11,229 bases of DNA from UBA10002 sp964373775 (GTDB lineage: Bacteria; Patescibacteriota; Minisyncoccia; Phycocordibacterales; UBA10002): the NCBI GenBank assembly GCA_964373775.1, contig CAYJWA010000032.1:1-11229 (forward strand), written 5' to 3'. Positions within the stretch are counted from its first letter, which is position 1, and each line of letters opens with the position of its first letter. Below are positions 10,746 through 11,229 of this stretch, piece by piece. Made by a program: the position numbers and the translations under genes. The notes under the pieces are model-generated. The model was given only the letters and a program-made list of their open reading frames with translations. It ran no database searches and had not been told where the DNA came from.

Positions 10746-11168
10746 TTAATAATTATTTTTAATTTCCGAAGACTGACCGGTCTTCGGCATTTGTTGTTTC
10801 TTCATAAACCATTTTAATACTCCTTGCGGCAGAGAATCAATCATAAGGGCAAGCGCCGCGACAAGAAGTCCGATATCCCGCACCGTGATATCGGTAATGC
10901 CGCTTACCGTTAGTACAATAACAATGTGAACGGCGCCAACAAAGGCCGCAAGCCATGGCAGAAAATCAATTAAAAGAAATGCGCCGATAACAATATCTAA
11001 AATGGCCGTGCCAATCATTGCCTGCGTAAGCGGAATGGGTAAAAGCCCGGCCGCCCATGGTTGTAAATATCCGCCCCAAGCTTCCGGTTGCTTGAAAATA
11101 AGGACGCCAATCCATAAAAAAGTGATTGCTAATCCGACTCGTAGAAAATGATAAGATGTTTTTTTCAT
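10746..11168 (-). CDS. DoxX-like four-helix membrane protein
   Basis: From ATG 11168 the protein has 140 residues (a TTG four codons upstream is less likely). It has four hydrophobic helices, at about 8-27 (FLRVGLAITFLWIGVLIFKQ), 47-69 (TQAMIGTAILDIVIGAFLLI), 72-92 (LPWLAAFVGAVHIVIVLTV) and 97-115 (VRDIGLLVAALALMIDSLP), and a polar C-terminal tail. The early helix with R-x-G-L-A-x3-F-x-W-x-G and the later RDIGLL segment match the DoxX/DUF-type membrane family (some linked to thiosulfate or quinone redox chemistry). The exact function is unknown. It lies upstream of the cupredoxin on the same strand, about 63 bases apart. A weak promoter (TTGCTA, 17 bases, TTAAAT) lies upstream near 11215-11180. 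Confidence 0.72.
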   Translation of the reverse strand: MKKTSYHFLRVGLAITFLWIGVLIFKQPEAWGGYLQPWAAGLLPIPLTQAMIGTAILDIVIGAFLLIDFLPWLAAFVGAVHIVIVLTVSGITDITVRDIGLLVAALALMIDSLPQGVLKWFMKKQQMPKTGQSSEIKNNY

Positions 11169-11229
11169 AATTTCTAACAAATTTAATCAAATCATTTTCT
11201 CTCTAGCAACTTGCTGTATCTTTTGGCTG

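Overview
The window looks like chromosomal DNA of an ultra-small Patescibacteria (Candidate Phyla Radiation) bacterium, most likely a parcubacterium-like lineage. This is inferred from gene content and architecture: a short IF-2 without the long N-terminal region, LepA and RbfA next to small CPR-type proteins (a DUF4446 protein, an FtsB/DivIC-like protein, a 36-residue membrane peptide), few convincing Shine-Dalgarno sites, and many short palindromes and in-gene insertions. TGA works as a stop (for example after the glutaredoxin and after the gene ending at 8927), so the code appears to be standard 11, not code 25. No taxonomic marker was searched.

Layout. 1-1410 (minus strand): tRNA-Arg(CCT), a structured spacer, a glutaredoxin, a nucleoside-deoxyribosyltransferase-like protein, a small gene that appears frameshifted, and tRNA-Gly(CCC). 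1409-2012: an FtsB/DivIC-like division protein (minus) diverging from a tiny membrane peptide (plus), separated by inverted 7-nt-period repeats. 2062-5305 (minus): lepA and a NifS/IscS-type cysteine desulfurase, both carrying in-frame insertions. 5364-8010 (plus): DUF4446 protein, infB and rbfA. 8082-8246: tRNA-Cys(GCA) and tRNA-Leu(TAA) in tandem. 8493-8985: an unrecognised 144-aa protein with a strong ribosome binding site and a good terminator. 8986-9248: palindrome-rich spacer. 9249-11168 (minus): a DoxX-like membrane protein, a membrane-anchored cupredoxin and a thioredoxin/dual-specificity-phosphatase fusion, which together suggest envelope redox or copper chemistry.

The core genes serve translation (LepA, IF-2, RbfA, four tRNAs) and Fe-S or thio-modification chemistry (cysteine desulfurase).

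The most unusual signal is a set of intragenic palindromic insertions. LepA, the cysteine desulfurase (twice) and the thioredoxin-phosphatase each contain an extra in-frame segment built from, or bordered by, strong inverted repeats, placed in expected surface loops or linkers. Two of them hold tandem arrays of a 7-base unit of the GAAATTC type. Related heptamers lie in two intergenic spots and a different heptamer (CCTAGNG type) in a third. The GAAATTC heptamer has no stop codon in any of the six frames, which may explain why it can sit inside essential genes. At the borders of the LepA insert and the heptamer insert of the desulfurase, one hairpin arm is conserved host coding sequence and the other is its inverted copy. 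This resembles the rickettsial palindromic elements in concept, but no sequence relation is claimed.
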